Shown: positions 10,214-20,992 of the stretch, piece after piece | Layout: each line of letters starts with the position of its first letter | How positions within the stretch are numbered: position 1 is the first letter of the stretch | NCBI GenBank assembly: GCA_036873755.1 | Contig: JAVTVY010045590.1 | Coordinates: 1-64,000 of the forward strand | Source of the DNA: Hanleya hanleyi | Taxonomy: Eukaryota; Mollusca; Polyplacophora; Lepidopleurida; Hanleyidae | Direction of reading: 5' to 3' | DNA length: 64,000 bases | The notes under the pieces: generated by a model | The model's database searches: none | What the model saw: only the letters and a program-made list of their open reading frames with translations | What the model was told of the DNA's origin: nothing | Made by a program: the position numbers and the translations under genes

Positions 10214-10447
10214 ATGTCGTCGATCGATGGTAAAATGCTAGCCAACATGGCCTACCATGCCGCTGTCATTAGCGGCTTAGCGATAGGTTATGCTCGTCTG
10301 GGCAAAATAGTTTGGAAAGGCCCTGCCCCCAAGTTAGACTTCACCGGCTATGACGTAGGAATGGTTATTGCAAACATCGGCCTGGCCATAGCCACGAAAG
10401 ACTTGCTGATTAAGCAAGGAATCCTCCCCGCGGATATATTGAAGTAG
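10214..10447 (+). CDS. Family A small two-segment membrane protein
   Basis: A 77-codon frame, MSSIDGKMLANMAYHA. Residues about 14-30 and 48-63 (MVIANIGLAIATKDLL) are hydrophobic, separated by a basic/proline stretch. It has the same orientation as the preceding genes and is the last gene of family A in the window. An AATAAA lies at about 10,481, within 40 bp of its stop, which fits the 3-prime end of a transcript. Function unknown. Confidence 0.45.
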   Translation: MSSIDGKMLANMAYHAAVISGLAIGYARLGKIVWKGPAPKLDFTGYDVGMVIANIGLAIATKDLLIKQGILPADILK

Positions 10448-11043
10448 GCACTCTGTCGCATTTACACGCGCGGAAGCGGACAATAAATACTACAGCACTG
10501 CCGTATCTGATAGCGAGCCGTTCGCAGGCCTACTGATAGCTAAATTTGATACGTTGGATACTTCCAAACTTGCGAATGGTTTTTTCTCTCCGTCTATTTA
10601 CCCACCACTCGCTCTTACAACCCCCCCTCTCCCTCCCTCCTCCCTCCATCTATCCTCCCTCCCTCCTCCCCTCCATCTACCCTCCCCCTCCCCCTCCCTC
10701 CTGATTTATTTTTACAAAATTCCACCACGTCGCCAGAGTCCCTTAAGAATGACCGCGGGGATTTCCCGGGCTGTCTTACTATATATATTATTTTCCCACA
10801 CCGATCATTCCGTAGGACTCTGGCAGGTACCTTGTTCGTACATGTTACCATCTAACACTCCTAATTGTTAGTCTAGTATTTTCGAAATTTATTTCACTAG
10901 GTAAATTACAGAAGTGATCGAAATATTTGTTCATACGACGGCAATTGACACATACGCTCATCAAAGGACCCCGGGAAAGTCTTTAATGAGGTATATACCG
11001 AAAGCAATAGTATATAACAAGGGAACAACCTGTTCATAGACAA
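10448..11043. other. Non-coding, with polyadenylation signal and pyrimidine-rich tract
   Basis: AATAAA near 10,481 probably ends the rightward family A transcript. A C/T-rich tract of CCCTCC type occupies about 10,618-10,705. I see no gene and no terminal inverted repeat that would mark the right end of family A. Confidence 0.5.
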
Positions 11044-11047
11044 CAGA

Positions 11048-11110
11048 CGTGGTGCGATCGGAATCGAACCAAGGTATTTTGCTTGTGAGTTCAGCGCTCT
11101 ACCTCGGCCC
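11048..11110 (-). repeat. tRNA-derived SINE head or tRNA-like relic
   Basis: Read on the minus strand this has an A-box-like GAGGTAGAGCGCT, an anticodon-loop-like CTCACAA and a B-box-like GGTTCGATTCC in tRNA spacing. The acceptor stem does not pair convincingly, so a functional tRNA is unlikely. A SINE promoter or tRNA(Val)-like relic fits better. Confidence 0.45.
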
Positions 11111-11118
11111 TAATCCGA

Positions 11119-12154
11119 TCTTCTGAAATTTGTAGGAAAAAAAATAAATCATATACCTTCCACTGGTGCGTGCGAGACAAGGGGCTTCCCCTCTCAATGT
11201 GTATTAAGCCGAGAGAAAAAAGCGATACCCCTCTTAACAGGTATTAAGCCGAGAGAAAAAAATCGATAGTAACCTGCATACACTAGCTCAAAGCGCGCGC
11301 TCTCAACTCCTCGTATGTCTGATCAGTGTTTGTCCTCAGTTCGTTGCTGTCAGGAGACCCATCATCGAGACAGAGCTGCTTCTTGTAGATGAATAACTCC
11401 GATATAAGGGTGGATAAGTCTGGTATAGAACCAAGGCTTGGGGTTGCTCCGTCTTCCTCCGAGTGTCCTTGTCTTCTTGTCTTCTCTCTCTGCAGACGAT
11501 CAGAGGTGTTCTAGCCTTCTTGTCTCTCTGCTGGCCGCTCTTTCTCGGAGTTTCGAAAACGTCTGCTCTCTGAACAGATTCCACACAAAAAATCCGGCCC
11601 CCTAGAGGTCCTCTAGGCACCCCCACGCTGTCTGCTCTTCCCTCAACCTGTACAAAAAAAGTCTACTCGCCCCCCTGCTGCTATATGTCAATAACAGGAG
11701 AATATACAATAGTTCCAAGGTATATCTCTCTGTTCATCCGTTGAGGTCCACGAGATCAAATTAGCACATCGTGTATACTTCGTATACAGATATAATAGGC
11801 ATGGAATATGTACGATGAGTAGAGAATAATATGTAGCCGGTGAATGGTATGTGTGTATACGTCGTATACGCATCAAAATATTTACGCATTATCCGGTAAA
11901 GTTAGTAGCCTAACTCCATCTAGGATGTTTGCTGACTTGATTGGACGAGAACTGTTCATTCCTGCGCTTTATTCCAGGTCGGGGGTGTCTGTTTTTCTAT
12001 AGTTCCGTGAGTGGTTCCATTCTCCTGATCTGTTAGACTACTTGGGGTGATGTAAGCCGTCAGCGGGGCGTTTGTCTGCTTGGTCTCTTCCGTTATTGGC
12101 CACTCAACGATCATTCCCGGGGACTTGACGGTCTTTATGGTTCTTTGAAGGGCG
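11119..12154. other. Unassigned non-coding sequence
   Basis: There is a short direct repeat around GTATTAAGCCGAGAGAAAAAA (11,200-11,265). Several dyads of the form GTATAC-NNN-GTATAC (about 11,775 and 11,857) recur in the satellite to the right. No supported gene. Confidence 0.4.
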
Positions 12155-13035
12155 GTCACTATACGGTAAAGGTGGAAGACCCCTCTTAGAGGGAATCACA
12201 GCTGGGATCACAGTCGGAAGGCTGTAGTCATTCTTTCATTCAGCATCACATCCCGGTACAGATAAATCCGGAGTAATAATCATCGTGTATCTTCAGATAA
12301 TTGATCGAGCTGTCTTCATATCGGCGTATGTATACTTAGTATACTACGCACTATACAGTAAAGGTGGAATTACAACACATATAAGGGAATCACAGCTTGG
12401 GTCGCACTCGGAAGGCTGTAGTCAGGCTTTCATTCAGCATCACATCCCGGTACAGATAAATCCGGAGTAATAATCAGCGTGTATCCTTCAGATACTAGAT
12501 CGAGCTGTCTCTATATCGGCGTATGTATACTTAGTATACTGATTATGCACTATGCAGTAAAGGTGGAAGACCCCTCTTCGAGGGAATCAAAGCTGGGGTC
12601 AGAGTAGGAAGGCTGTAGTCAGTCTTTCATTCAGCATCACATCCCGGTACAGATAAATCCGGAGTACTAATCAGCTTGTATCCTTCAGATACTCGATCGA
12701 GCTGTCTCTATATCGGCGTATGTATACGTAGTATACTGATTACGCACTATACAGTAGAGGTTGAAGACACCTCTTCGAGGGAATCACAGCTTGAGTCACA
12801 GTCGGAAGGTTGAGTCAGTCTTTCATCCAGCACCACATCCCGGTACATACAAACTCCGGGGTAGTCATCAGCGTGTATCCTTCAGATACTCGATCGAGCT
12901 GTGTCTATATCGGCGTATGTATACTTAATATACTGGTTACGCACTATACAGTAAAGGTGGAAGACCCCTCTTCGAAGAAATCACAGCTTGGGTCACAGTC
13001 GGAAGGCTGTAGTCAGTCTTTCATCTAGCATTCCA
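12155..13035. repeat. Tandem satellite, unit about 197 bp, 4.4 copies
   Basis: The anchor CACTATACAGTAAAGGTGG recurs at about 12,158, 12,350, 12,548, 12,746 and 12,943, giving spacings of 192-198 bp. Every unit also has CATCACATCCCGG, a GATCGAGCTGTCT and a dyad GTATACTTAGTATAC. Units differ at scattered positions, so the array is not very young. Confidence 0.85.
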
Positions 13036-13329
13036 TCCAGATACATTAAAGGTAATCAAAACTTTGTGTTATAAAGCATCGATGAAGTGCTAATTTGCCT
13101 CAGAAGACCTCGATAGAAGACAGATTTCATATTCCATATCCAGGATGTAATATAATCATAAGATTATATTAATATAATATATGAATTGCACGCATTCAAT
13201 GCTTATTCCGCAATTCAAATATTCAGGACAGAAGGGTATCAGAACGCCCAAGTTTGTGAGGATCAGAGAACCCGAAGGAACCCGATTCACATGTCAGGAC
13301 ATAAGAGGATCAAGTCTCCCCCAAAACAG

Positions 13330-14453
13330 TGCAAGAAGATGTCCATAAACATACCCACTCTCCTGGTATGTTCTGACCCCATTATTGGTGGATATAACCA
13401 ATCTTATCCTGCGCCACAATGAATTTGCATTTAATGGCAAATTCTACCGACAAATTGTCGGGGCGGCGATAGGGGCGGTCCCCTCTCCAGAGTTATGCGA
13501 CATCGCGATCTTCAAACACATCAACCTACTATTAAACAGGTTCCCGCAACGAGAGAACATCCTGTTTCATAAACGATTCAGAGATGATGGATGCATTATA
13601 TATAATGGCCCGGAAAAGGAGATAGTAAACTTATTTGATACGACGAATACGGCACATCCACTACTCAAGTTTACGTACGAGATCTCTGATACGAATGCTA
13701 CGTTCCTAGACACGGTTATTTTCAAAGGAAAACGATTTCAGGACAACTAGACGCTGGACATCAAGTGCCACACCAAACCGACGGAAACCTACCAATACAT
13801 CCACAGAAAATCAGCACATCCACAATCTTGCTTTAAGTCCTTTATAAAAGGAGAGATTGTGCGATACGCCAGAAACTGTAACAACCACAATGATTTCTTG
13901 GAAAAAGTTGCCGTTTTTGAAACCAAACTCAGGCTGAGAGGTTACGAGAAAAAAGAAACTCAAACCTGTATCTCTGAAGTCAACCACTCGAACAGAATGA
14001 GTCTTTTAAGGCGAAAGACTAACAGCCGAAATGAACTGATCAAGACGAAGAAACCAGTGCGTTTCATCACGACATTCCACCCTGCTGCCCATCATGTCAC
14101 GAGGATTATTAGGAAATACTGTTATCTTATTCAAGAGAACAAAGAAACCAATATGATATTTCCTACCCGCCCAACACGTGTCTTTAAAAGAAGAAGAAAC
14201 TTGAAGGAACTGCTACGCAAATCGAGGATTTGACGGCTTACATCTTCCTGTATTAAAAGGCGACCCCTGATGAGAGATATGCATGTGGATTTATCTAAGA
14301 TAACTCCCGAAATTATCACGAAACATTGCTCTGACGTATATATATAGAACACATATATTTACGGAACTGTGAATACTACCACAGGAAATATTCAGACAAT
14401 GTCGGGTCAGAACATACCAGGAGAGTGGGTATGTTCATGGACATCTTCTTGCA
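13330..14453. repeat. 49-bp inverted repeats flanking a Penelope-like fragment
   Basis: The segment starting GTGCAAGAAGATGTCCAT at 13,330-13,380 reappears inverted at 14,403-14,453 with about one mismatch. The inverted sequence is part of a zinc-finger coding sequence of family B, so target sequence was duplicated in opposite orientation on both sides of the RT fragment. Confidence 0.8.
13385..14233 (+). pseudogene. Penelope-like element reverse transcriptase, C-terminal fragment
   Basis: A single frame of about 283 codons with one in-frame TAG at 13,748-13,750. It contains the RT block IVGAAIGAVPSPELCD, the catalytic-loop RFRDDGCIIYNG with two Asp, and a PLE-style thumb (KCHTKPTETYQYIHR; HPQSCFKSFIKGE). 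These features are typical of Penelope-like retroelements, whose RT resembles telomerase RT. The N-terminal RT motifs and the GIY-YIG domain are missing. It lies between 49-bp inverted copies of zinc-finger coding sequence, so it inserted into a family B remnant. Confidence 0.75.
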
Positions 14454-14532
14454 CTTCGTGGCGTGCACGTGTGTGACAACGCAAACTGTCCAGGCGATGA
14501 AAGCGCTTCGAGCAAGTTGTGCAAGAGAACAT
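14407..14532 (-). CDS. Truncated C2H2 zinc-finger N-terminus (family B)
   Basis: A minus-strand ATG at 14,532 opens a 41-codon frame with one C2H2 finger (C-x2-C-x12-H-x4-H, MFSCTTCSKRFHRLD). Upstream lie a TATAAGAG box and leader that match, inverted, those of the zinc-finger gene at 17,109. The frame ends after the point where the Penelope-like insertion begins. It is the mirror copy of that gene in the large inverted duplication. Confidence 0.6.
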   Translation of the reverse strand: MFSCTTCSKRFHRLDSLRCHTRARHEVQEDVHEHTHSPGMF

Positions 14533-14764
14533 ATCGGCTGTGGATCTGGAAATGATGAATGCCGTATAAATTCCGGCTCTTATAGCCCAACATAGGAGTA
14601 CCCGGATGTTCTACAGTCAGGGATGTACAAGAACCCGGATGTACCCGGATGTAAAAGTCCCGGATGTAAAAGTGCCCGGATGTTCACGAATGTCCCACCA
14701 TCCCGGACTTCTATCAGGCCCAGGTCCAGAAGGTCTCATGTCCTGCATGTGAATAGTTAGTCAT

Positions 14765-15620
14765 ATTGTGTGTGTATGCATGTGTGCGCCTGTGAGTATG
14801 CACCTGTGTGTGCGTGTGTGTGTGTGTACGTGTGTATGTCTGTGTGTATGTGCCTGTGTGTATGTGTGCGTCTGTGTGTATGTGTATGTGCGTGTGCGCG
14901 TGTGTGTGTATATATGCGTCTGTGTGTATGTGTGTGTGTGTGTGTATGCGTGTATGCGTGTGTATTCAATTGTGTGCATGCGTGTGTGTGTATGTGTATG
15001 CGCGTATGTGTATGCAAGTGTGTGTATGTGTGTGTGTGTGTGCGTGTGTATGTGTGTATGCGTGTGTGTATGCATGTGTGTATGTATGCATGTGTGTGTG
15101 TATGCGTCTGTGTGTGCTTGCGAGTGTGTGTATGCGTGTGTGTATTCGTGCGTGTGTGCGTGTGTGTATGTGTGTGCACGTGCGTGCGTGTGTGTATGCG
15201 TCTGTGTGTATTGTGTGTGCGCGTGTGTGCATGTGCGTGTTTGTATGCGTGTGTATGTGTGTATGTGTATGTGTGTGTGTGTGTGCTTGCGTATGTGTGT
15301 GTGTGTGTGTACGCGTGTGCATGTATGCGTGTATGTGTATGTGTGTTTGTGTGCGTGTGTGTGTGTGTATGCGTCTGTGTGTGTGTGCGTGTGCGTGCAT
15401 GTGTGTGTGTGTGAATGCGTGTATGCGTCTGTGTGTATGCGTGTGTGTGTGTGTATGCGTGTGTGTGTGTGTGTGCATGCGTGTGTGTGTATGCATGTGT
15501 GTGTATGTGTGTGAGTATGCGTCTGTGTGTATGTGTGTGCGTGTGTGTATGTGTGTATGTGTGTGCCTCTGTGTATGCATGTGTGTTTCTGTATACGTCT
15601 GCGTGTAGATGTGTGTGTGT
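14765..15620. repeat. (TG)n-rich microsatellite
   Basis: About 850 bp of TGTGTGTATGCGTG-type repeats. Long open frames of Cys/Val/Met or His/Thr in all phases are artefacts of the repeat. Confidence 0.95.
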
Positions 15621-15629
15621 GTCATGATA

Positions 15630-16000
15630 CAGACAGATGAGAGAAAAAGATCAAAACGTTCACCGGGTACTGTGGTTTTACATCAGGGTCCTTATCTTAC
15701 ATCCGGTTTTGGAGACCTGTTGACCTCACTAATTTGCATATGACCGCTGTGAGGTCACTTCCGCTTCTGCTCACGTGACCGGAACTGACCTTTGGCCCCT
15801 GTGCGCGCTGACAAAAGAATACCGGATGAAAATTGGGCACAGGGGCCAAAGGTCAGTTCCGGTCACGTGAACGGAAGCGCAAGTGACTCCACAGAGGTCA
15901 TATGCAAGTTATTGAGGTCAACAGGTGTCCAAAATCGGATGTAAGATGAGGACACAGTATCCGGTGAATCTTTTTCTCTCATCTGTCTGTATCATGACAT
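15630..16000. repeat. Central palindrome, arms about 170 bp
   Basis: The sequence from GTCATGATACAGACAGATGA (about 15,631) through GACCTTTGGCCCCTGTG (about 15,805) returns inverted from CACAGGGGCCAAAGGTC (about 15,838) to TCATCTGTCTGTATCATGAC (about 15,997). The spacer is about 30 bp. It can form a cruciform or long RNA hairpin and is the axis of the larger inverted duplication. Confidence 0.85.
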
Positions 16001-16004
16001 ACGG

Positions 16005-16535
16005 CGACACACACACACCTACACACAGACGTATACACAAACACACATGCATACACACATACATACACACACATACACACACACGCACACGCAGACGCAT
16101 ACACACACACACGCATGCACCCAGACGCATACACACATACACACACGCGAGCACACACACAGACGCAAACACATACACATACACGCATACACGCACACGC
16201 GTACACACACACGCAAGCAGACACATACGCGTACACACACGCAAGCACACACACACGCACACACAAGCACGCATACACACACGCATACACACACTCGCAA
16301 GCACACACTCGCAAGCACACACAGGCGCATACACATACATGCATACATACACATGCAAACACATACACACAGACGCATATACACACACACGCATACACAT
16401 ACACATACACACATTCACACAGACGCAAACATACACACAGACACATACACAGACATGCACACGTGTACAGACACACACACACGCACACACAGGTGCATAC
16501 TCACAGGCGCACACATGCATACACACACACAATAC
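16005..16535. repeat. (AC)n-rich microsatellite, inverted partner
   Basis: About 530 bp of ACACACGCATACAC-type repeat, the complement of the TG-rich arm on the other side of the palindrome. Confidence 0.95.
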
Positions 16536-16589
16536 TTTCTGAAATGATGACTTCTGACTGGTCGATAGGACGGTCACCTTCCCTCTAAC

Positions 16590-16597
16590 TATAAATA
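16590..16597 (+). promoter_or_regulatory. TATA box TATAAATA
   Basis: It lies 56 bp upstream of the ATG at 16,653. The same octamer in similar spacing precedes several genes of family B. Confidence 0.6.
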
Positions 16598-16652
16598 CGG
16601 AAACAGGCATGTTAGATGTACATTTCTCACAACCTGTACCAGATCCGATCAA

Positions 16653-16934
16653 ATGAAAAAGCCAGCCAATTCCAAGGCAGATGAGCAATCGTTTAAGATT
16701 GGCGAAAAGGTGCCGGTTTCCGCTCGACTCCCCAAAAGAGTTATCAAAAGATATCCGCCCATAACTATGGAAATGATAGATGATTTCTTCATTGTGGGTT
16801 ACAGCTCAACCAAGGGAGAGCCAGGAGATCTCCGCTACCATCGACAGCGATGCCTGACCTGCCTTGAAGGTGTACCCTTGGTCGGGTGTGATCTATGCAC
16901 GAGAAGAGAGGAGATTTTCCAGTGGGCGAAGTGA
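16653..16934 (+). CDS. Small protein with paired CxxC motifs (zinc-ribbon-like)
   Basis: A 93-codon frame, MKKPANSKADEQSFKIGEK. Near the end are CLTC and CDLC, 9 residues apart, which could form a zinc ribbon. The first half is basic and has a PPITMEMIDDFF stretch. It has its own TATA box and lies just upstream of the zinc-finger gene of remnant C, so I treat it as an element gene. It has no counterpart in copies 1 and 2. Function unknown. Confidence 0.45.
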   Translation: MKKPANSKADEQSFKIGEKVPVSARLPKRVIKRYPPITMEMIDDFFIVGYSSTKGEPGDLRYHRQRCLTCLEGVPLVGCDLCTRREEIFQWAK

Positions 16935-17108
16935 ATTGAACATCCGGGCACATTTACATCCGGGGACTTTTACATCCGGGTACATCCGGGTTCTTGTACA
17001 TCCGTGTTCTTGTCGCTGACGTCCGCGCTTACATCCGGGTACTTCTATGTTGGACTATAAGAGCCAGAATTTTTAAGGCATTCATCATTTCCAGATCCGC
17101 AGCCGACA

Positions 17109-18027
17109 TGTTATCTTGCTCAACTTGCCACAAGCCATTTACGCGCACAGAAGATTTGCGACGACACGAGTCCTCCATCCACAACGGTGCACGAGATACT
17201 TGTATAACCTGCGCACGGTCATTTAATCGGGAAGATGCTTTACTGCGCCACGAACGCTCCACAAGGGCGCGACGGAACAATGTAATGAATGTGGTCAACT
17301 CTTCAAACGACCCAGTCAATTAAGACAGCACCAACATTTGATTCATGGTCCGTCACCACGGTATGAGCGACAACTTCCCACTAAAGAGGCACCCATGAGG
17401 GTCGGATCTAGAGAAGATGAGCCCGGGGAGACGAATGCCACTGGTGATGCGATCACGGAGAGCTCGCCTATACCCACAGTTCAGAAGAGCCTAGATATCC
17501 AGCCGGTCTCTACCATTACTTGTCCCATTCATACGCCTGACAACAACGAACATTTTCTGGAAGATGCGGTGGATATTGCCAGCGATCTCTTACAGGACGC
17601 CCATCCAGTGAGTGACATCTATCGGCGCCATTGGCCCATGATACGGCACTGTTTCCACCGTCATCGCCCTATTCAAGATATCTACAATTTCCGACTGACC
17701 AACCTCGCCCGTCTATGCAGCTACGTGGAAGCCATCTTCAATGACCAATCTACGTCCTTCAAATTAAATCTGGCGTTTGGTTATGTACTGCAGCATAAGG
17801 AGACAGGCCAAGTCCGATGCTTTTACCCGAGCGGTAACATCCGGCTATTTGACCAACCGTTTACCGTCATTAACCGGGCGTCGCTACAGCCCGTGCTGGA
17901 CCAAGTGGACCAATTGGATCCCTTGAGATGGGCCTATGAACAGCGCCCCAACACCAAGTGGATAGTGGAGAGGGTCACCAATGTCACGTTTTTCGTGACG
18001 AAATTACGGAATCTTCCCATCGGATGA
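17109..18027 (+). pseudogene. Family B remnant C: C2H2 zinc-finger gene with PolB-N-like domain, broken
   Basis: The ATG at 17,109 begins MLSCSTCHKPFTRTEDL with two C2H2 fingers. A frameshift near 17,260-17,290 damages the third finger, and the rest continues in the frame that is open from 17,338. The C-terminal half (RHCFHRHRPIQDIYNF, FKLNLAFGYVLQHKETG, RPNTKWIVERVTNVTFF) resembles what I remember as the region in front of the catalytic core in Polinton-type polymerases. Reading stops shortly after NLPIG. The paralogue at 56,466 also has no catalytic part and ends near the same point. A TATAAGAG lies about 55 bp upstream. Confidence 0.6.
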
Positions 18028-18276
18028 ATGTATTCACCCAGGCACTGATAGATACTTAGAATGCGCAAACAACTATCTGAGGATATGTTGCCTCAACGGT
18101 ATCCTGGCCTGCCCGACGATGATTAAAACAAATGGTTCAGAGCGAACATGGCCGAAGATGGATCTTTCTGCAATGGAGACTTCTGATTGGACAAGAATAC
18201 ATCTAACGGACAGGAACGAATATGACAGATGCAAATGGTAGCCTCTGATTGGACAAGAGTCTCTTTGAGTTGTAAA

Positions 18277-18330
18277 CATACCCAACGCGGCTCCCCCAGC
18301 GTGGGTATGATGTAACATTGGGAGAATAAA
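18277..18330 (+). terminator. 3-prime hairpin and polyadenylation signal of zinc-finger gene
   Basis: CATACCCAACGC pairs with GCGTGGGTATG (one bulge) around a CTCCCCC loop at 18,277-18,309. It is followed by AATAAA near 18,325. The same structure, with different inner base pairs, follows the paralogue at 57,560. Confidence 0.6.
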
Positions 18331-18599
18331 CTATATGAAAAAAAATTCTTGTTGTTGTTGTTCTCTCATGTGTCATCCTTGTTGTTGTTGTTGTTCTCTC
18401 TCCGGTCTATATCATGGCATCAAGGCGTTATGTTAGAGTGTCAAGGCGTTACGACGGGCGTTGACGGGCTTCAGTGCATTTCGAAGAATTACTGACAATT
18501 CCATGGAATATCTAGAAAATCAGAGCTTCTGAGCTATTTCACCAGGGCGTTGAAGCATTAAGCTTGGCGTTGGCGGGCGTTGCTACAAGATGACACCTC

Positions 18600-20010
18600 A
18601 CACGACGCATTCGCACGACGGATGGTCCATCTCTACACCAAACACCTTCCTTCACTGCTCTAAAATGCCCACTTTCGCTACTATTCGTACTGATGACGTC
18701 ACCAATGACGTCACAGATGCTGTGGACATCCCTGAAATCGGGGTCTACACCCCGAGAGCTACAAAATGACACATCCCACGACACATTTGACCCAATAGTG
18801 GCCTACCTAGACCCAAAATACCTTCCTTGACTTAAACGAAATGCCCGCTTTCGCTACTACTCGTACTGATGACGTCATCGATGACGCCACAGATGCTGTG
18901 GACAGCCCTCAAATCGGGTCTACACCCCGAGAGCTACAAAATGACACATCCTACGACACATTCGGACCCATAGTAGTCCATCTCTACTCCAAACACCCCT
19001 CCACGCACCCCCAAAATGACCACTTTACTTAATACACCCAACTGCGCATGCGCAGATTGACGCGACATGCAATAAAATACATACCATTCTGACTCTACCC
19101 CACAAAAGCTTCACCTAGACACCTCCCACGACCCATTTGGACCCATAGCGGTCCATCTCTACCCCAAACACACCCCCACGTACCCACTAAATGCCTGCTT
19201 TCTATACTACGGCCAGACTGCGCATGCGCAGAATATTGAAAACGGACGAAACATTAGTCCAGTCGGATGCTCCCTCACGTATGCTTCACATTGATACCTC
19301 ACTCGACTCCATCGGATCATTAGGGGCCCACCTAGAACCCAAAACGTCTATTTCCATACCCTTTTCCCACAAATACCTGTCTGCGCATGCGCAGAATGTT
19401 GACAACGAACGATACACTAGTCCAGGCGGTTGCTCCCTCACATATGTTTCACATTGATACCTCACTCGACTCCATCGGCCCATTAGTGGCTCGCCTAGAT
19501 CCCAAAACGTCTATTTCCATACCCTTTTCCCACAATTTCGTGTCTGCGCATGCGCAGAATGTTGACAACGAACGACACACTAGACCAGACGGATGCTCTC
19601 TCACGACTGCTTCACATTGATACCTCATACGACTCCATAGGACCAATAGTGGCCCACCTAGACCCTAAAACGTCTATTTCCACACCCTTTTCCCACAATT
19701 CCCTGTCTGCGCATGCGCAGAATGTTGAAAACGAACGACACACTAGCCCAGATGCTCCGTGACGAGAGCTTCAAAATAAGACCTCATACGACTCCATTGG
19801 ACCAATAGTGACCCATGTCGGCGCCAAAATGTCTATTTCCATATACTTGGTATACTGCGCTTGCGCAGAATGACGATATTTCAACCCCACGCCCATCCCG
19901 TCGGATGCCCCCTCACATATGCTTCACATTGATACCTCATACGACTCCATCGACCCACTAGTGGCCCACCTAGACCCCAAAACGTCTATTTCCATACACT
20001 TTGTCTATAG
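18600..20010. repeat. NRF-1-motif array of remnant C (forward orientation)
   Basis: Degenerate units share GATACCTCACTCGACTCC, AAAACGTCTATTTCCATA and the palindrome TGCGCATGCGCA. The palindrome lies at about 19,043, 19,219, 19,382, 19,545 and 19,708, and in a GCGCTTGCGC variant near 19,857. The clearest part has a 163-bp period. The first third, 18,600-19,020, has TGACGTCA-rich units without the palindrome. Confidence 0.8.
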
Positions 20011-20089
20011 ATTTAATATGCATTCCTAGTACCCGTCCTCTGCATGGCAGAACTGCACAACCCAGAACAAGTCTGGACATGCCTTGATC

Positions 20090-20545
20090 TCGGGGAGTCA
20101 GGTGTTCGGCACGTGAGCTCACTCACGCAGACGCCAGACTAGGTGTTCACGGTCGCCGCAACATTGTAGCGAACGTGCAACATTGTTGCAATTCGGGGAG
20201 CCAGGTGTTCGGCACGTGAACTCACTCACACAGACACGTAGGCACCAAACCAGGTGTTCACGATGCCACAACATTGTAGCGAACGTGCAACAATGTTGCA
20301 ATTCGGGGAGCCAGGTGTTCGGCACGTGACAACCCCCAGTCCAAGCAGACGTCAGCGAAATTCTGGGGGGAAAACCCCCACAGACAGATCAGTACATCAA
20401 TTCCTATCATGTTCCCAGGTCACACCCCATTCACACAGACGCTCATGCATAGAAACCCACAGACAGGTCAGTACATGTCCTATCGATGTTCACAGGTCAC
20501 ATCCCATTCACACAGACCCTCATACATACCCTATTTTCGGGAAAA
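20090..20545. repeat. Subterminal short tandem repeats
   Basis: Three copies of CGGGGAGCCAGGTGTTCGG (about 20,092, 20,194, 20,305) with the dyad CAACATTGTTG. They are followed by two copies of a unit with CCCACAGACAGGTCAGTACATG and CCATTCACACAGACCCTCAT. The latter unit also occurs in both inverted repeats of copy 1 (29,860-30,015 and 38,570-38,740). Confidence 0.75.
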
Positions 20546-20559
20546 AATCCTAATTTTAC

Positions 20560-20960
20560 ATGCACCCACCCCATTGACTTGATAGGCAGGTCCCAGTAAG
20601 CCCGGGGACCGATATTAGCCCTTTTGGCTAGAGTTGGTAGGGGTTTTCCCCTATTTTAGGGGTAAAGTCCGTGTTCCGTTTTTATAGTTTCGGGACAAAT
20701 CCTAATTTTACATGCACCCCACCCATGACTGAATAGCCCTCGAGGAGAGCTTCACTTTGATACCTCACTCAACCCAATCGGACCATGCAGCGTATTTGAA
20801 GTCTGGGACTACTTTTTCTCCGCTGAAGTTTTATCCCACTACCGCATCACCACCAGACCGCACTACCGGGGAGGACTACATACCCTGCAAAAATTGGAAC
20901 TCTCTTGTATTCGAAGGTAGCTTTTTGGTCATTCTGTCGGAACTATAGTGAACTTGAACT
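20560..20960. repeat. Outer end segment of family B remnant
   Basis: 20,560-20,650 matches 57,653-57,760 of copy 2. 20,757-20,900 matches, inverted, the outer left end of copy 1 (about 28,500-28,680). The outer boundary is not recognisable. Confidence 0.6.
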
Positions 20961-20992
20961 CTGTGACCGCCACAATATGCAAATTTTTTAAG

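Larger units (their letters stand above)
14533..17108. repeat. Large imperfect inverted duplication with microsatellite arms
   Basis: The promoter region upstream of the minus-strand zinc-finger fragment (14,533-14,700, with ATCCGGG repeats) matches, inverted, the segment 16,935-17,108 upstream of the plus-strand zinc-finger gene. Between them are a TG/CG microsatellite (14,765-15,620), a central palindrome (15,630-16,000) and a complementary AC microsatellite (16,005-16,535). The right arm has a small gene at 16,653 that is absent from the left arm. Confidence 0.75.

Noticed and set aside
11048..11110. Functional tRNA(Val)
   Set aside because: The A and B boxes are present but the acceptor stem does not pair and the D and T arms have mismatches.
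14765..16535. CRISPR-like alternation of repeats
   Set aside because: The units are short dinucleotide-type variants without unique spacers, and the genome is eukaryotic.
14757..16588. Long open frames of Cys/Val or His/Thr repeats on both strands
   Set aside because: They are translations of TG/AC microsatellites, open in several phases at once.
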